Shown: piece after piece, positions 1 through 8,025 of the stretch
How positions within the stretch are numbered: the first letter of the stretch is position 1
How the letters are laid out: the number at the start of each line of letters is the position of its first letter
Assembly: GCA_964646345.1 (NCBI GenBank)
Contig: CAZYDU010000005.1
Location: 37,040 to 101,039 of the forward strand
From: RGIG1681 sp964646345
GTDB taxonomy: Bacteria; Bacillota; Clostridia; Christensenellales; UBA1242
Reading direction: 5' to 3'
Length of the DNA stretch: 64,000 bases
Made by a program: the position numbers and the translations under genes
Notes under the pieces: model-generated
What the model was told of the DNA's origin: nothing
The model's database searches: none
The model's input: the letters and a program-made list of their open reading frames with translations, nothing else

Positions 1-723
1 AGAAAAGGTGCACTTGAAAGCACAACACTGCCAGGAAAACTTGCTGACTGCACTGACAAAGACCCAGCTCACTGCGAGATTTACATTGTCGAAGGTGATT
101 CGGCTGGTGGAACTGCAAAACAATGTCGTGACCGCCGTTTTCAGGCTATTTTACCGCTTAGGGGTAAGATATTAAACGTTGAAAAGGCAAGACTAAACCA
201 CGTGCTTGGCAATGAAGAAATCAAAGCAATGATTACTGCTTTTGGTGGCGGTGTTGGTCAAGAATTTGACCACACAAAGCTTAGATATGACAAAGTTATT
301 TGTATGACCGATGCCGATGTCGATGGTGCACATATCAGAATTTTGCTTTTGACATTCTTTTATCGTTTCATGCCAGGACTTATTGAAAATGGTCACGTTT
401 ATTCAGCAATGCCACCACTTTATAAGCTCCAAAAAGGCAAGAGAATAGAGTATTGCTATTCAGAAGAAGAAAAAGCTAAAAAAGTTAGCGAAATGGGAAG
501 CAAAGGCTTAGACGTTCAACGTTATAAAGGTCTTGGCGAAATGGATAAAGAACAACTTTGGGAAACAACTATGAATCCTGCTCACAGGGGACTTATTCAA
601 ATCAATATGGCTGATGCTATTGAAGCTGATAAAATCTTCACTCTTTTAATGGGAGATGCTCCAGAACTCAGACGTAAGTTTATTGAAGAAAATGCAAAAT
701 TAGTTGATAATTTGGACGTGTAG
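1..723 (+). CDS. gyrB: DNA gyrase subunit B, C-terminal part (5' end outside window)
   Basis: Reading frame 1 is open from the first base, so only the last 240 residues of GyrB are present. They contain the Toprim metal-binding signature EGDSAGG (about residues 35-41 of the fragment), the PLRGKILNVEKAR segment, the second Toprim motif TDADVDGAHIR, and the conserved QRYKGLGEMD motif near the end. GyrB supplies ATPase activity and the Toprim half of the cleavage centre in the A2B2 gyrase that introduces negative supercoils. The QRYKGLGEM motif followed by a short tail is typical of gyrase rather than ParE, and gyrA follows after 80 nt, which supports the call. Expected to be co-transcribed with gyrA. 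Confidence 0.97.
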   Translation, partial: RKGALESTTLPGKLADCTDKDPAHCEIYIVEGDSAGGTAKQCRDRRFQAILPLRGKILNVEKARLNHVLGNEEIKAMITAFGGGVGQEFDHTKLRYDKVICMTDADVDGAHIRILLLTFFYRFMPGLIENGHVYSAMPPLYKLQKGKRIEYCYSEEEKAKKVSEMGSKGLDVQRYKGLGEMDKEQLWETTMNPAHRGLIQINMADAIEADKIFTLLMGDAPELRRKFIEENAKLVDNLDV

Positions 724-724
724 T

Positions 725-811
725 ATGGATAAAGAAAAAGTTAATGAATTTAGACGCATGGAAAAAGAGCGTACCAAGAAAAAATTAGACAAGGAGATAA
801 ATAATGGCTAA
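725..811 (+). CDS. Possible 28-residue charged peptide between gyrB and gyrA
   Basis: An ATG two bases after the gyrB stop opens a 28-codon frame, very rich in Lys, Glu and Arg, which ends 8 nt inside gyrA. The gyrA ribosome binding site (AAGGAG, 791-796) lies within it. No clear ribosome binding site precedes its own ATG, but translation could be coupled to gyrB termination. It could be a tiny coupling peptide or chance. No family is recognised. Confidence 0.25.
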   Translation: MDKEKVNEFRRMEKERTKKKLDKEINNG

Positions 812-3332
812 GAAAAGAGATTATACTTTAGAGCATGAACAACTTGTTGATAACACAGTCATTTATCCCGTAGAAATCAATGACGAAATGAAGAAAAGCT
901 TTATTGCCTATGCAATGGCAGTTAACGTTTCAAGAGCTATTCCAGATGTTCGTGACGGCTTGAAACCGGTTCATAGACGTATTTTGTATGCCATGAATGA
1001 AATGGGTAACACTGCTGATAAACCACACAAAAAATGTGCAAGAATTGTTGGTGAAGTTTTGGGTAAATTCCACCCACACGGCGACTCATCAGTTTATGGA
1101 GCATTAGTTCGTTTTGCTCAAGATTTTGCTATCCGTTATCCATTGGTTGATGGCCACGGAAACTTTGGCTCAGTTGATGGCGACCCACCTGCAGCTTACA
1201 GGTACACTGAAGCAAGACTATCAAAACTAGCTGACCAAATGCTTCGTGATATTGACAAGGAAACCGTTGACTTCTCGCCAAACTTTGATGCAACACTCAA
1301 AGAACCTGACGTATTGCCAGCAAGGTTTCCTAACCTTTTGGTTAATGGTAGTGATGGTATTGCCGTTGGTATGGCAACAAATATTCCACCACACAACATG
1401 AACGAAGTTATTGATGCAACAGTTGCACTTATGCAAAACCCGGAAATGACTATTGAAGAAATTATGCAAATTCTTCCAGCTCCAGATTACCCAACAGGCG
1501 GTGTAATCATGGGAACTGAAGCATTAAGACAAGCATATTTAACAGGCAAGGGCGGTGTTGTTATTCGTTCAAAAGCTGAAATTGAAGAAGATAATGACGG
1601 CAAAACCCGCATTGTAGTCACAGAAATCCCTTATCAAGTCAATAAGGCGGAAATGATTAAACAAATCGCCGAGATGATTAAAAATAAACGTATTGAGGGC
1701 ATACAAGACATTCGTGAGGAGTCAGATAGACATGGTATGCGTATCGTTTTTGACGTTAAACGTGACTTTAATGCTCAAGTCGTATTAAATACACTTTATA
1801 AACGTACACAACTTCAATGCAGTTACGGTATCAATTTCTTGGCACTTGTTGATGGCTACCCAAGAGTTTTAAATATAAAGCAAATTTTGGAAAATTATAT
1901 TGGACACCAAAAGAATGTTATTTATAGAAGAACTAAGTTTGATTTAGCAAAAGCAGAAGAAAGAGCTCATGTTATTGAAGGTTTGGTTGTAGCTCTTGCC
2001 AATATTGACGAAGTTATCAAAATTATCAAATCGTCAAAAGATAGAGACGAAGCTAGCACAAAGCTTCAAGAAGCATTTATGCTTTCAGATATCCAAGCAG
2101 GTGCAATTCTTGATATGCGTTTGCAAAGACTCACAAGTTTGGAAGTCGAAAAACTCAACAACGAACTTGCAGAACTTAGAAATCTTATCACAGAGCTTCG
2201 TGGAATTTTGGCTAGTGACGATAAAATCAAACAAGTTGTTATTAATGAACTTGAAGAAGTTAAGGGAATTTATGGTGGCGAAAGAAACACTGAAATCGAC
2301 CTTGAAGGCTCAGTTGATATCAATATTGAAGACTTGATTGAAAAAGAAGATGTCGTTATTTCAATGACACACTTTGGTTATATCAAACGTATCCCAGTTG
2401 CAGAATATCGTCAACAACATCGTGGCGGTATGGGTTCAACTGGTCATAAACCAAAAGAAGAAGACTTTGTTGAGCAAATGTTTATTTGTTCAACCCACAA
2501 CACCTTATTGTTCTTCTCGAATAAAGGTAAGGTTTACACCTTGAAAGGTTATGAAATTCCTGAAGAAGCAAAAACAGCTAGGGGAAGAAACCTTATCAAC
2601 CTATTGCCACTTGAAAAAGACGAAAAAATACAAGCAATATTACCAAAACTTGCAGACGGCGAAGGATTCTTGGTTATGGCAACCAAACGTGGACTTATCA
2701 AAAAGACCGCAACAAGCGAGTTTGAAAGCATTAGAAAAACTGGTAAAATCGCTATCAACTTGTCAGAAGGCGATGAATTAATTTCAGTTGAGTTTAGTGA
2801 AGGCGATGCAACAATTATGGTTGCTTCAAACGAAGGTAAATGTATCCGATTTAGCGAAAAAGATGTTAAGCCTTTGGGTAGAGACACAATGGGTGTTAAA
2901 GCTATTGACCTTTCAAGAGATGACTACTTGGTAGACATGATTGTTAACCGAGAAGGTTATGATATTTTGACGATAACAGAAAACGGCTTCGGAAAGAGAA
3001 GCGATGTTTCTGAATACAAAATCCAGAATAGAAACGGAAAGGGCATGAAAGCTGGAATTTTCAACGAAAAAACAGGCAGACTTGTCGGACTTAAACAAGT
3101 TGCCGAAAATGAAGATGTAATGCTCATTGCAAACAATGGTGTAATTTTAAGAACTCCTGCCGTTTCGATTTCAAAGATTACTCGTGATACTATTGGTGTT
3201 AAGGTTATGAAACTTCACGAAGGAACAAGAGTTTCGTGTGTTGCAATCGCAGATACGATTGCCGAAGACATCACTGGCGAAACCAATGAAGAACCAATCG
3301 TTATTGATGAACCACTTGACACTCAAGAATAA
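804..3332 (+). CDS. gyrA: DNA gyrase subunit A
   Basis: 842 residues, the usual GyrA length. The ATG follows AAGGAG with 7-nt spacing. The breakage-reunion domain has HPHGDS (90-95) and the catalytic tyrosine at about residue 134 in AAYRYTEAR. The C-terminal beta-pinwheel starts near residue 510, and its GyrA-box-like segment reads QHRGGMG, a variant of the usual Q(R/K)RGG(R/K)G. Residue 99, equivalent to E. coli Asp87 in the quinolone-resistance region, is Gly, while the Ser83 equivalent (Ser95) is kept. GyrA carries the DNA-cleaving tyrosine and the DNA-wrapping domain of gyrase. ParC is an alternative, but adjacency to gyrB and the full six-blade C-terminal domain favour GyrA. A strong intrinsic terminator follows. 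Confidence 0.96.
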   Translation: MAKKRDYTLEHEQLVDNTVIYPVEINDEMKKSFIAYAMAVNVSRAIPDVRDGLKPVHRRILYAMNEMGNTADKPHKKCARIVGEVLGKFHPHGDSSVYGALVRFAQDFAIRYPLVDGHGNFGSVDGDPPAAYRYTEARLSKLADQMLRDIDKETVDFSPNFDATLKEPDVLPARFPNLLVNGSDGIAVGMATNIPPHNMNEVIDATVALMQNPEMTIEEIMQILPAPDYPTGGVIMGTEALRQAYLTGKGGVVIRSKAEIEEDNDGKTRIVVTEIPYQVNKAEMIKQIAEMIKNKRIEGIQDIREESDRHGMRIVFDVKRDFNAQVVLNTLYKRTQLQCSYGINFLALVDGYPRVLNIKQILENYIGHQKNVIYRRTKFDLAKAEERAHVIEGLVVALANIDEVIKIIKSSKDRDEASTKLQEAFMLSDIQAGAILDMRLQRLTSLEVEKLNNELAELRNLITELRGILASDDKIKQVVINELEEVKGIYGGERNTEIDLEGSVDINIEDLIEKEDVVISMTHFGYIKRIPVAEYRQQHRGGMGSTGHKPKEEDFVEQMFICSTHNTLLFFSNKGKVYTLKGYEIPEEAKTARGRNLINLLPLEKDEKIQAILPKLADGEGFLVMATKRGLIKKTATSEFESIRKTGKIAINLSEGDELISVEFSEGDATIMVASNEGKCIRFSEKDVKPLGRDTMGVKAIDLSRDDYLVDMIVNREGYDILTITENGFGKRSDVSEYKIQNRNGKGMKAGIFNEKTGRLVGLKQVAENEDVMLIANNGVILRTPAVSISKITRDTIGVKVMKLHEGTRVSCVAIADTIAEDITGETNEEPIVIDEPLDTQE

Positions 3333-3382
3333 ACGTTTCTAAAAGCAATAAAAGTGTATTAGTGAAAAATATAAAATAAGAT

Positions 3383-3411
3383 AAAAAGAGTAGCATGTGC
3401 TACTCTTTTTT
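3383..3411. terminator. Bidirectional intrinsic terminator after gyrA
   Basis: A near-perfect inverted repeat with core GAGTAGCA-TG-TGCTACTC is flanked by A and T runs on both sides, so it can act on either strand. Almost the same hairpin recurs at 7589-7620. Confidence 0.85.
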
Positions 3412-3440
3412 GTTTGTGTGTTTTGGTTCACATGTCTTAG

Positions 3441-3582
3441 AAGAAATGACACGGAGGAGACGGGGGATTTCTCCATTCCGCTATGCTCCAGTCGAAATGA
3501 CACGGAGAGACTAGGGGATTTCCCGACTTCGTTACACTCCGCTCGAAATGACAAATTATATAACGCTCCAGTCGAAATGACA
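3441..3582. repeat. Cluster of partial MITE-like repeats (right ends)
   Basis: Four copies of the right-hand end (CTCGAAATGAC or GTCGAAATGAC, the first truncated to GAAATGAC) of the interspersed element described at 7644-7955 occur here. At least two are preceded by the GGGATTTC box of that element. Copies are shortened and nested. Translations across this stretch are artefacts. Confidence 0.75.
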
Positions 3583-3602
3583 TGTAAAAACAAAAATCAA
3601 CA

Positions 3603-3629
3603 AAAAAACACCCCAATGGGGTGTTTTTT
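3603..3629. terminator. Intrinsic terminator downstream of the 3640-6169 operon
   Basis: ACACCCC / GGGGTGT stem with A-run and T-run on either side, placed 10 bases beyond the stop of the minus-strand gene 3640-3984. It can also serve the plus strand. Confidence 0.8.
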
Positions 3630-3639
3630 GTCAATCTAA

Positions 3640-3984
3640 TTAAGCATTTTGTTCAAAAACTTCAGTCAAAGCCAAAAGTTGAACAAGTCTTTCAGGGTCT
3701 TTTTGTGCAATCAACAAAAGATTTGCAGCATTTTGTTTGCTGTTTTCATTTGAAATAGATTGCAAAGCAGATGCAAGTTTATCAATACCTGCTTGGTCCT
3801 TAGGCAAAAGTTCAATGATTTGTCTGGTCATTTCGGCATTTTCAAGTGTTTCAACTTCTTCTTTAGAAAGCCCAGCATTTTTAAACATTCTGTATTCTGT
3901 TTCGCTAAAAACAGGTCTAGGTTCAGCAAGCTCTTTAACATCAATATTTCTAAGAGCTTCCATTAATTGTTCTTTACCTTCCAT
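3640..3984 (-). CDS. Unknown small acidic helical protein, paralogue of 7123-7581
   Basis: 114 residues with no recognised domain, signal peptide or membrane segment; soluble and probably all-helical. It has the pattern GLSKEEVETLE, then an M..IIELLP stretch, then a C-terminal A.LLL.AQKDPE..VQLLAL segment. The protein at 7123-7581 shows the same pattern in the same order (GLTDEEIDLLE, then IKMIPDD, then A.EKEP..FKKLMAL), so I infer the two are distant paralogues. It is the last gene of a three-gene minus-strand operon (647-aa coiled-coil protein, 71-aa protein, this gene) with a good AAGGAAGGA site before ATG. Function unknown. Confidence 0.8.
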   Translation of the reverse strand: MEGKEQLMEALRNIDVKELAEPRPVFSETEYRMFKNAGLSKEEVETLENAEMTRQIIELLPKDQAGIDKLASALQSISNENSKQNAANLLLIAQKDPERLVQLLALTEVFEQNA

Positions 3985-3997
3985 AAAAAATCCTTCC

Positions 3998-4213
3998 TTA
4001 TTTTCTATTTTTTAAGATTTCAATTTTTTTCTTAACAAAAGCGATTGCTTTTTGGAGTTCTTCTTCATTCATAGCCAAAACCGCATTTGCAAGCTCATCT
4101 GAAAGTTGTTGTTCTTCAGGAGAAAGCTTGTTGTTTTCTTCTTCGATTTCTTTCAATGTAACCTTTTCAATCACAGGTTCTGGTTGTATTTCTACTAAAT
4201 TTTCATTTTCCAT
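3998..4213 (-). CDS. Unknown 71-residue charged protein
   Basis: Small Glu/Lys-rich protein, predicted largely helical, with no cysteines or membrane segment. It starts with ATG after GGAG and sits 12 nt from the end of the upstream 647-aa gene and 13 nt before the 114-aa gene, so it belongs to that operon. Its middle (ELANAVLAMNEEELQKAIAF) looks like a short helical interaction module. No family recognised. It is real on the grounds of ribosome binding site and tight packing. Confidence 0.7.
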   Translation of the reverse strand: MENENLVEIQPEPVIEKVTLKEIEEENNKLSPEEQQLSDELANAVLAMNEEELQKAIAFVKKKIEILKNRK

Positions 4214-4225
4214 TAAAATTCTCCA

Positions 4226-6169
4226 TTATTGTTGTTCTGGTGATCTAAGTTGTTCTTCAATTTGTTCTTTCGTGAAGCCTGCTTCTGTAAGTTGTCTGCG
4301 AACTATTTCTTGACTTTGTGTTTTGGTATTATTATTTACGTTTTTAATTTCCTTTTCTATGGCTTCAACTAAGATACTAAGATTTAAGAATAATTCATCA
4401 CATTGCTTTCTAAGTTTTTCGTCTTGAATCTTATCTAAAGCAGTAATGCCTGCTTGTGTTATAATTTGTGTTGCAGACTGTTTAGGCTTATTTTTCCCCA
4501 AATGTATTTGTGTATACCCATTGTTAAGATTTCTTAAAATTTTGTGATAACTTTTCATAAAATTATCATATGCTTGCTGATCTTTTCCTTGGCCATTTGC
4601 TTTTTTAGTTCTATCAATACCACCTTCAACTTCGTTATAAATCTCGGCAGTTGTTTTCTTCTTTTCTTCAGCAGTTTCTTTATTTGCAGGTATTTGGGTA
4701 TTTGTTTGTTGAGTGGTATTTTTAGCTTCAGGGTCTACCCCCGTAGTATTTGTTTGTGTTTTTTCAGTTGTAGAAGTTGGAGTTTCTCCTTTTTGCTCAG
4801 CATTTGCATCAGCTGTTGGATTTGCCTTAGGTTCTGCTACTGGAGTCTTTGGTGTTATTGTGGCTGGACCAGTAGGATTGTAGCCAACATGTTCATTAAA
4901 TTTAGCTCTGAGACTAAGAAGGTTGTTTTCTGCAACGTTCATAGCATTGGTTGCCGTTTCTAATTCTGATTCACACTTGTTCAAATTATTGCTTGCTTCT
5001 TCAAATGCTTTTGTTGTTTTTGCATCTTGTTTATTCTCATAAGCTTCTTTAGCTTTTTTATAAGTTTCTTCAGCTTTATTATAAGCTTCTTCAGCTTTAC
5101 GTTGTGCTTCTTTAGCTTTTTTAGTTTCTTCTTCTGCTTTGTTAACCATTTTAGCGGTAACTATTTCAGGTTTTTTAGGAGTTTCTTCGGTTTCAGCTTT
5201 TTCTTTAGCTTCTTTTTCTGCTTCTGCCTTTTCTCTAGCTTCTTTTTCGGCAGCAGCTCTTTCTTCTTCAGCCTTTTCGTTATGTGCTTTCTCAATACCT
5301 TTTGCTACACATTTTGTTATTTCGTCATCGCTGATAATATTTTGTCCGTATGGTGGGTTGTAAGTTTCGCCATTTTTTGTGGCATTATAAGCTTCATCTA
5401 TAATTTGTTGTCTATAATTATCAAACTTTGACTTGTCATATTGGTCGCCTGGTTTTGTGAATGGTTTTGTTTCAGCATTTGTGTTTTCTGAGTAACCCTT
5501 TCTGTATGCATCAAAATCATAGAGATTATATTGTTCGCCTGATTCAGCACTTAGTTGTTCAAATTTTTCTTGAACACGAACATTTGATGTAATCTTTTTA
5601 ATTTCAGGTGCAAAGATTTTGCGAGCCATTCTGATTAATGATGCAGTTCCCAAAACAACAGCACAAGCACCAACAACTGGGTTGAATGCCATGAGTGCTG
5701 ATAGTCCTGAGCTAAGTGCACTGAATGTTCCAGCTTGAGCAAGAAGTGAAACAGCAGAAACTGCCAAGGTCGATTTGACAACTGTCATATAATCAACACC
5801 TGTTTTACCTTCCAAAATTTGCATGCCAAGTGAGTCAGATGGATTTTCTTGTTCCATATAATCTACTTGGTCTTTAGAGTCTAAATACTTATTCAATATT
5901 TCGATTGACAAATTATCGTATCTGTTTTTGCTTGTATCTCCAATATAGCCTGAAATTTTATATCTGCTTTCTTCTGAAAGTTTGCCAAGTTTGCTTTCAA
6001 TGATATTCACAAGCTCAGCTTTTGCTTGAGTTTGTTTTTGTAAGTTTTCTCTAGCAATCCTTTTTTCTTCTGGGGAAGAAGATGTTTTTTCAATTTTTTG
6101 CCAAATATCGATTGCTCTTGTTAGTTCACCAACTTTTGTTTTGTTGTCTATAATAACGTTTTGTGGCAT
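4226..6169 (-). CDS. Unknown coiled-coil protein with central hydrophobic hairpin (647 aa)
   Basis: The ATG at 6169 is preceded by AAAGGAG and is preferred over an in-frame ATG 45 nt upstream. Layout: N-terminal soluble helices (1-135), a hydrophobic hairpin with two adjacent membrane-like stretches (about 140-185, rich in Ala/Ser/Leu and ending in a basic RMARKIF stretch), a soluble part (190-290), a long Ala/Lys/Glu coiled coil resembling the TolA stalk (about 295-420), a Thr/Pro/Asn-rich linker (430-510), and a helical C-terminus. There is no signal peptide. The hairpin resembles that of the divergent neighbour at 6341-7105 (ALSSGLSALMAFNPV against ALQTGMTALWGFSPL). Perhaps membrane-attached, with a cytoplasmic stalk. 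Function unknown. Confidence 0.8.
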   Translation of the reverse strand: MPQNVIIDNKTKVGELTRAIDIWQKIEKTSSSPEEKRIARENLQKQTQAKAELVNIIESKLGKLSEESRYKISGYIGDTSKNRYDNLSIEILNKYLDSKDQVDYMEQENPSDSLGMQILEGKTGVDYMTVVKSTLAVSAVSLLAQAGTFSALSSGLSALMAFNPVVGACAVVLGTASLIRMARKIFAPEIKKITSNVRVQEKFEQLSAESGEQYNLYDFDAYRKGYSENTNAETKPFTKPGDQYDKSKFDNYRQQIIDEAYNATKNGETYNPPYGQNIISDDEITKCVAKGIEKAHNEKAEEERAAAEKEAREKAEAEKEAKEKAETEETPKKPEIVTAKMVNKAEEETKKAKEAQRKAEEAYNKAEETYKKAKEAYENKQDAKTTKAFEEASNNLNKCESELETATNAMNVAENNLLSLRAKFNEHVGYNPTGPATITPKTPVAEPKANPTADANAEQKGETPTSTTEKTQTNTTGVDPEAKNTTQQTNTQIPANKETAEEKKKTTAEIYNEVEGGIDRTKKANGQGKDQQAYDNFMKSYHKILRNLNNGYTQIHLGKNKPKQSATQIITQAGITALDKIQDEKLRKQCDELFLNLSILVEAIEKEIKNVNNNTKTQSQEIVRRQLTEAGFTKEQIEEQLRSPEQQ

Positions 6170-6283
6170 AATTTTTTCTCCTTTTGTTATATAGTTAGCA
6201 CTATAATAACACACTTTTGTGTGTTTGTAAATTGTTTTTGCAAAAAAATACTATAAACATAACCAATAAATCATTCACAGTTC

Positions 6284-6312
6284 TTGACAAAATTATAAGC
6301 CGGTGTTAAAAT
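6284..6312 (+). promoter_or_regulatory. Sigma-A-type promoter for 6341-7581
   Basis: TTGACA (6284-6289), 17-bp spacer, TAAAAT (6307-6312). The predicted start is near 6319, followed by a GGGGG ribosome binding site before ATG 6341. Confidence 0.75.
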
Positions 6313-6340
6313 ACAATCAACAAAATATGGGGGTAGTTCT

Positions 6341-7105
6341 ATGGCAAGTGTAAATCCTGGATTAATAGCAAAAGCAGATTTTGATGTAGCTATAAAACTT
6401 GCAAAACAACAGGCTTCAAAGTTTAAAGATAATGAAGCTAAGGAAAAAAAATATAAAGTAGCTCAACAAGAACTTGAAAATGCTAAAGCAAAACTTGATG
6501 CTTTAATAGAAAAAACAAAAAGCATCACGATGTCGAGCGGTAATAGTTTTTATGTTGATTATGTGCAGGCAAGTGAGTCGTCTGTTAACCTAGTTTGGCT
6601 TAGTGATAAACTCGCTGAAAAGGAAGCGGAAATGACAAGTGGTGCTCCAACTTCGGTTGATGTGGCCACAAATGAAATTGAACCACATTATGATTTCATT
6701 GATGGAACAAAAAAAGCAGGCAAAGACCTTTTGAATGGAAAAGGTTTATCAAATGGATTGTTTAAAGCTACTCTTGGTGTTGGCGTTGGAGAACTTTTGG
6801 CTAAAGGAGTTACATCATATTTAGCAAAAGAAGGAATTATGCAATCTTCACTTGGTTTGTTCGGGCTTGGAAAACTTGGTATCACTAATTTGCCAACAGC
6901 TTTCACAGCATTGCAAACTGGCATGACTGCTCTTTGGGGATTTTCTCCATTAATTGTAGTTGCTGGTGGTGCTATGGTTGCAATCAAGGCAGTGCCTGCT
7001 ATCAAACATTTAATTGATAAGATTTCAGCAAAAACAAAAGAAAATTATAAATTTGAAGAAGAAGTCAACAAAATGATAACCGAACACTCTTTGGGCGGAG
7101 CTTAA
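6341..7105 (+). CDS. Unknown protein with coiled coil and hydrophobic hairpin (254 aa)
   Basis: ATG follows GGGGG. N-terminal 60 residues form a Lys/Glu/Ala coiled coil; residues 60-130 are soluble; about 140-225 contain Gly/Ala/Leu-rich hydrophobic stretches including ALQTGMTALWGFSPLIVVAG, then a short charged tail. No signal peptide or catalytic motif. The hydrophobic part resembles that of the divergent 647-aa protein, and the next gene downstream resembles the 114-aa protein of the opposite operon. The pair therefore looks like a reduced copy of the minus-strand module. Function unknown; a membrane-associated scaffold is one guess. Confidence 0.78.
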   Translation: MASVNPGLIAKADFDVAIKLAKQQASKFKDNEAKEKKYKVAQQELENAKAKLDALIEKTKSITMSSGNSFYVDYVQASESSVNLVWLSDKLAEKEAEMTSGAPTSVDVATNEIEPHYDFIDGTKKAGKDLLNGKGLSNGLFKATLGVGVGELLAKGVTSYLAKEGIMQSSLGLFGLGKLGITNLPTAFTALQTGMTALWGFSPLIVVAGGAMVAIKAVPAIKHLIDKISAKTKENYKFEEEVNKMITEHSLGGA

Positions 7106-7122
7106 AGTCATAGGAGAAATTT

Positions 7123-7581
7123 ATGTTTAGTGAAGAAGAAAGAAAAGAATATATTGAAGACGGTTTAACAGATGAAGAAATTGATTTGCTAGAAAGTTCC
7201 TTGGCTATGAGTGAAACCATAAAAATGATTCCAGACGACATCGAAACATTTCTGGAAGAATATAAAGCAAAAATTCCTGCTGATACTCTTAATGGCATGA
7301 AAGCTTTGGTTTATGCAGCGGAAAAGGAGCCAGCATTTTTCAAAAAACTCATGGCTCTTGATATTGCACTAGATTATGATATAAGCAAAAATAATGGCAA
7401 TGAGCAAAAACAAATTCCAGTGCTTGAAGGTTTAACTGATGAAGAATATGAAACCGCTAAGAAAAACTATAAAAACACGTTATCAAAGCTCACAGAAAGT
7501 GATAGAAACGAGTTTTTAAAGTTAATGGTTAATTTAACATCAGAACAAAAAACCGATATGATTGAAAGATTAAAAGGTTAA
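7123..7581 (+). CDS. Unknown acidic helical protein, paralogue of 3640-3984
   Basis: 152 residues, acidic, predicted helical, no membrane segment. Starts 17 nt after the previous gene with an AGGAG site. The first 90 residues follow the order of motifs in the 114-aa protein at 3640-3984; the last 60 residues, beginning GLTDEEYETAKK, may be a second copy of the N-terminal GLTDEE motif, so it could be an internal duplication. Second gene of a two-gene operon. Function unknown. Confidence 0.78.
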   Translation: MFSEEERKEYIEDGLTDEEIDLLESSLAMSETIKMIPDDIETFLEEYKAKIPADTLNGMKALVYAAEKEPAFFKKLMALDIALDYDISKNNGNEQKQIPVLEGLTDEEYETAKKNYKNTLSKLTESDRNEFLKLMVNLTSEQKTDMIERLKG

Positions 7582-7588
7582 AATAAAC

Positions 7589-7620
7589 AAAAAAGGGTAG
7601 CATGTGCTACTCTTTTTTTT
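7589..7620. terminator. Intrinsic terminator after 7123-7581
   Basis: GGGTAGCA-TG-TGCTACTC hairpin followed by eight T. It shares the AGTAGCATGTGCTACT-type core with the gyrA terminator at 3383-3411, suggesting duplication of terminator sequences. Confidence 0.85.
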
Positions 7621-7643
7621 GTGTTTATGATGTATTTTGTTCT

Positions 7644-7955
7644 GTCATCTCGACCGAAGTGGAGAGATCTCTTTGGGAAAACGACCACTTCCTATCGGGG
7701 GGATTTCTCGACTGCACTACGTTCTGCTCGAAATGACACGGAAAAAGGGTGTGTCATCTCGACCGAAGTGGAGAGATCTCTTTGGGAAAACGACCACTTC
7801 CTATCGGGGGGATTTCTCGACTGCACTACGTTCTGCTCGAAATGACACGGAAAAAGGGTGTGTCATCTCGACCGAAGTGGAGAGATCTCTTTGGGAAAAC
7901 GACCACTTCCTATCAAGGGGACTTCTCGACTTCGCTAAGCTCCGCTCGAAATGAC
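7644..7955. repeat. Three tandem copies (period 109 bp) of a MITE-like element
   Basis: Copies begin at 7644, 7753 and 7862, exactly 109 bp apart. Copies 1 and 2 are identical by eye; copy 3 diverges in its right half. Each unit starts GTCATCTCGACC and ends GCTCGAAATGAC; the end, reverse-complemented, is GTCATTTCGAGC, so the unit has imperfect terminal inverted repeats and inner partly matching arms. No transposase is present. It behaves like a small palindromic interspersed repeat. Related pieces lie at 3441-3582, 44090-44130 and 48777-48990. Confidence 0.88.
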
Positions 7956-7986
7956 ATAAAATATAATATATCATTTAAAATAACAC

Positions 7987-8025
7987 GACAAAAACACGAA
8001 ACTGTTTTAGTTCCGTGTTTTTGTC
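7987..8025. terminator. Intrinsic terminator at the end of sbcC
   Basis: GACAAAAACACG(G)AAC-type arms at 7987-8002 and 8010-8025 form a long stem ending at the sbcC stop codon. The A/T-rich arms supply the U-tract on either strand. Confidence 0.7.

Noticed and set aside
4544..5431. Plus-strand Phe/Ser-rich frames
   Set aside because: Antisense shadows of the Glu/Lys coiled coil of the 647-aa gene.
7644..7955. CRISPR array
   Set aside because: The repeat unit is 109 bp without variable spacers, and no cas genes are near.
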